Source of the DNA: Bacteroidia bacterium
Lineage (GTDB): Bacteria > Bacteroidota > Bacteroidia > J057 > JADKCL01
Reading direction: 5' to 3'
Assembly: GCA_020635905.1 (NCBI GenBank)
Contig: JACJYV010000025.1
Location: 1 to 9,019, forward strand
DNA: 9,019 nucleotides
The translations under genes were made by a program, and so were the position numbers. Each line of letters starts with the position of its first letter. Position 1 is the first letter of the stretch. The notes under the pieces are model-generated. The model saw nothing but the letters and a program-made list of their open reading frames with translations. It did no database searches and was not told the origin of the DNA. Positions 6,366-9,019 of the stretch are shown here, in pieces.

Positions 6366-8399
6366 ATGCGTGTGCTTTCATGGTTTGTCTACCTTTTGCG
6401 TCTGCTGTTTTATATCGGGCTTCTTGCCGTTGGCATCATGGTCGCAGCAGGCTGTCTGATGATTTTTCATATTTCACAGGACCTGCCCAAGCTGCCCTCC
6501 CCTTTAAGCCGGATTATTGAAACCCCCCAGAGTCTGATCTATGCCGAGGATGGCCAGGTGCTGATCGCCCTTGGCGAGAAGACTTCCGTTTCCCTGGACA
6601 TGGTATCTTCGGATTTTCTCAATGCCATTGTGGCCACCGAGGATCACAGGTTTTTTGAGCACCACGGTGTAAATAAACTGCGGACCGTTAAAGCACTGTA
6701 TATCACCTTGTTTAAACCGGGGCAGATCCAGGGTGCATCAACCATTACCCAGCAACTGGCCAAGAATCTGTTTTTCAGTTTTGAAAAGACCTGGCAGCGC
6801 AAATTCAAAGAGATGCTGGTGGCGTTTCAGATTGAGCAGACCAATACCAAAGAACAGATCCTTGAGGCCTATATCAATCAGATCCATTTCGGGGCCGGGG
6901 CCCAGGGCATTGAAAAGGCGGCCCGCATGTATTTTGACAAGCCTGCCCAGGATCTGACCCTGCCCGAAGCAGCCCTGCTTGCTGGCCTTCCCAAATCTCC
7001 CACCCAGTACAATCCTTTCCGGTATTATGACAGGGCCCTTGCAAGGCGGCATGTGGTGCTCGACCGCATGGTGGCGGCCGGGTTTATCACGGCGGATGAA
7101 GCGGCCCAAGCCGATGCCGTTCGCCCGGAACTGCACGACGGCCGCAAAGATGCCCGCACCGGCAGTTATTTTCTGGATGCCCTGATTCAAGAGGTTGTGA
7201 ACGTTTACGGTGAGGATGTGGTGTATCATGGCGGCATCAAGGTCTATTCCACCCTGGATTCAAGGCTCCAAACCGATGCCGGCACCGCGGTAACCGAAGG
7301 GATGGCCCGGCTTGACAAACTCATGGGCCTGGATAAAGGGGATCAGGAAAAACCCCAGGCCGCCCTGGTGGCGATTGATACCACCAGCGGTGCAATAAAG
7401 GCCATGGTGGGCGGCAGGGATTATTACGCCAGTGAATACAACCGGGCCGTGAACAGTAAACGCCAGGCAGGAAGCGGATTTAAACCCTTTTTATACTATG
7501 CGGCGTTCAGGGATAGAAAGCTCAATCCGGCCAGCGTGTTCCAGGACAGGCCCGTGGCCATTCCCATTAAAGGGGCACCGGACTGGTATCCCCAGAATTT
7601 TGAAAAAACTTTCAGGGGCCCCATTATTCTAAAGCTTGCCCTGATCCATTCGGTGAATACCGTTGCCGCCCAGCTGGTGGCAGATGTGGGGCCTGGCGCT
7701 GTCGTGGATGTGGCCAAAGCCTGCGGCATAAAAAGCCCGTTAAAATCGGTATATTCCGTGGCCCTTGGTGCGTCTGAGGTGAGTGTTATGGATATGGCGA
7801 CCGGATTTTCCACATTGGCCAACCTGGGCATTTACCATGAACCCTTTTTGTTCTGGCGGGTTGAAGATGCAAGGGGGAGGGTGCTTTTTGAGCATATTGT
7901 CAAGGACCGCAGGGTATTGGATGCGGCAACGGCTTTCCAGGTGGTGGACATGATGGAAGGCGTTGTGGACCAGGGATCGGGCAGGGAGGTCAGGCGCCTG
8001 GGCTTTAAGCGCCCGGCAGCCGGGAAAACCGGCACTACCAACGATTGTAATGATGCCTGGTTCACCGGATTTACCCCGTCTCTTTGCGCGTCCGTATGGA
8101 CCGGGTATGACAAGAAAAAGCAACTTAAAGATGAAAATCGAAGGGGGATTACCGGTGGTCGCGGGGCTGTGCCCATCTGGACGGATTTCATGATCCGGGC
8201 CATGAAGGGTGAGCCTGAACGTGATTTTCTGGTTCCCGCCGATATTCGGTATGAAACAGTGGAAACGACCACAGGATGCCTGGCCGCACCCGGGCAGAGT
8301 GTATCGGATGAAGCAGATTCGCCCCAGCCCGGGCAAGCCCATCGCCAAACCATTGCTGTGGCGTTGAAAAAGGACCAGGACCCCTGTCCGGGATATTAA
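6366..8399 (+). CDS. Bifunctional class A penicillin-binding protein (PBP1A family)
   Basis: Inner-membrane enzyme with a periplasmic body that polymerises lipid II (GT51 glycosyltransferase) and crosslinks peptides (transpeptidase). It has 677 residues. A membrane anchor lies at about 8-35. GT51 motifs: ATEDHRFFEHHG (90-101, catalytic Glu92), GASTITQQLAKN (123-134), RKFKE (145-149, second acidic residue Glu149) and KEQILEAYINQIHFG (162-176). Transpeptidase motifs: SGFK (370-373, nucleophile Ser370), SVN (429-431) and KTG (554-556). Both activities should be intact. The linker between the two domains is short, so the extra OB-type domain of E. coli PBP1a (about 850 residues) is missing. The C-terminal tail is proline- and charge-rich with cysteines at 638 and 674. 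AAGGG lies 7 nt before the ATG. The gene sits 4 nt after the membrane protein and 1 nt before the next gene. Confidence 0.95.
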   Translation: MRVLSWFVYLLRLLFYIGLLAVGIMVAAGCLMIFHISQDLPKLPSPLSRIIETPQSLIYAEDGQVLIALGEKTSVSLDMVSSDFLNAIVATEDHRFFEHHGVNKLRTVKALYITLFKPGQIQGASTITQQLAKNLFFSFEKTWQRKFKEMLVAFQIEQTNTKEQILEAYINQIHFGAGAQGIEKAARMYFDKPAQDLTLPEAALLAGLPKSPTQYNPFRYYDRALARRHVVLDRMVAAGFITADEAAQADAVRPELHDGRKDARTGSYFLDALIQEVVNVYGEDVVYHGGIKVYSTLDSRLQTDAGTAVTEGMARLDKLMGLDKGDQEKPQAALVAIDTTSGAIKAMVGGRDYYASEYNRAVNSKRQAGSGFKPFLYYAAFRDRKLNPASVFQDRPVAIPIKGAPDWYPQNFEKTFRGPIILKLALIHSVNTVAAQLVADVGPGAVVDVAKACGIKSPLKSVYSVALGASEVSVMDMATGFSTLANLGIYHEPFLFWRVEDARGRVLFEHIVKDRRVLDAATAFQVVDMMEGVVDQGSGREVRRLGFKRPAAGKTGTTNDCNDAWFTGFTPSLCASVWTGYDKKKQLKDENRRGITGGRGAVPIWTDFMIRAMKGEPERDFLVPADIRYETVETTTGCLAAPGQSVSDEADSPQPGQAHRQTIAVALKKDQDPCPGY

Positions 8400-8400
8400 T

Positions 8401-9019
8401 ATGATTCGTATTCTCCGACATATCAGTGTCCGGTTCTGGCTGACCACCTTGATGGTTCTGCCTTCAGGGTTTATCCTGTTTCCTAAGCTTTCCGGATGGC
8501 TTTTCGACATGCCTGCTACGGTGTTTATCGCCCTGATGTATGTGGTCTGCGGTTCAGGGCTTGGTATATTCATGGATATTGCCGGGCTTTGGCGCATAAA
8601 AGGACTGGTTCGGGGAGCACAGTTGTGGGAACGTTCCGGTATTGCCGGCAGGGCTGAAAAGAAGTTTATCCGGGCCGTGCGGATCTATGACAGCGCATGG
8701 GTCTCTCCTTTGGCTGCGCGGCGGATAAGGCCCATGCTTACCTCTTCCCTGGCCCGGTTTTATCTGGCTTCAGGCAGCAGGCGTCGGGAAATCCAGGGCG
8801 CAGCCAGTGTATGGCTGGCCCAAAATCCCAAGGACAAAAGTCTTGCCCGGTTCTGGCTTGAACGCATCCAGGATCAGGATATCTGCGGAACATTCACCCA
8901 GTCCATCCTGACGGCTTTGGCAGACAGCTGGTATGCGGACCCTGAGCTTTGCCGGATTCTGGTGGGTATATTTCTGGACCAGGGCCGGATGGATTTTTCA
9001 GCAAGGCGACTGTACAGGT
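8401..9019 (+). CDS. Membrane protein with TPR-like region (3' end beyond window)
   Basis: Hand translation from ATG 8401 stays open to the right edge, giving 206 residues. Two hydrophobic segments, about 12-30 and 37-62, form a likely membrane hairpin, after which the chain is hydrophilic. From about residue 70 it is made of alternating helices resembling tetratricopeptide repeats: AQLWERSGIAGRAEKKFIRA (73-92), SLARFYLASGSRRRE (116-130), AASVWLAQNPKDKSLARFWL (134-153) and ILVGIFLDQGRMDFSARRLY (186-205). A two-helix hairpin would place both ends in the cytoplasm. TPR proteins usually serve as assembly scaffolds. It begins 1 nt after the penicillin-binding protein stop, with GGGA about 9 nt upstream, and is probably in the same operon. 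The repeats are divergent, so TPR-like is a structural guess; total length is unknown. Confidence 0.7.
   Translation, partial: MIRILRHISVRFWLTTLMVLPSGFILFPKLSGWLFDMPATVFIALMYVVCGSGLGIFMDIAGLWRIKGLVRGAQLWERSGIAGRAEKKFIRAVRIYDSAWVSPLAARRIRPMLTSSLARFYLASGSRRREIQGAASVWLAQNPKDKSLARFWLERIQDQDICGTFTQSILTALADSWYADPELCRILVGIFLDQGRMDFSARRLYR

Noticed and set aside
7740..8597. Long minus-strand open frame of 285 codons
   Set aside because: It lies antisense across the well-supported PBP gene and the start of the next gene; its translation is rich in Arg, Pro, Gly and His with no recognisable domain, typical of a shadow frame.
1..9019. CRISPR array, tRNA, rRNA, insertion sequence or prophage elements
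   Set aside because: No regularly spaced repeats, transposase or integrase motifs, or RNA gene signatures were seen on either strand.

Overview
The window looks like ordinary chromosomal sequence from a Gram-negative, type IV-piliated anaerobe. I would place it among the Deltaproteobacteria (Desulfobacterota), most likely near the Desulfobacteraceae. That placement is an inference from the gene set: an RhlB-type helicase, a YggT-DivIVA pair, tandem PilT and PilU ATPases, and a zinc-ribbon/receiver-like protein. Base composition is moderate and even, and I see no mobile element, CRISPR array, tRNA or rRNA.

Layout: (1) 1-1283, minus strand: the 5' part of a DEAD-box RNA helicase (RhlB-like) that runs off the left edge and seems to start at TTG. 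(2) 1284-1537: a divergent intergenic region with a terminator-like hairpin, small dyads and the best promoter candidate in the window. (3) 1538-2357, plus strand: a two-gene unit, yggT followed by a DivIVA-domain protein. (4) 2358-2540: an intergenic region with a perfect 10-bp inverted repeat and a GC-rich hairpin. (5) 2541-9019, plus strand: six tightly packed genes. These are pilT, a pilU-like paralog, a zinc-ribbon plus pseudo-receiver protein (4-bp ATGA overlap with pilU), an unrecognised single-pass membrane protein, a compact bifunctional class A penicillin-binding protein, and the start of a two-helix membrane protein with a TPR-like cytoplasmic part that runs off the right edge.

How the genes may work together: the plus-strand genes concern the cell envelope. 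YggT and DivIVA are linked to membrane and cell-pole organisation. PilT and PilU power pilus retraction. The penicillin-binding protein polymerises and crosslinks peptidoglycan. The most interesting point is the apparent co-transcription of pilus retraction motors with a non-canonical receiver-like adaptor, an uncharacterised membrane protein and a peptidoglycan synthase. This is a candidate functional link, not a demonstrated system. Most of the rest is recognisable housekeeping.
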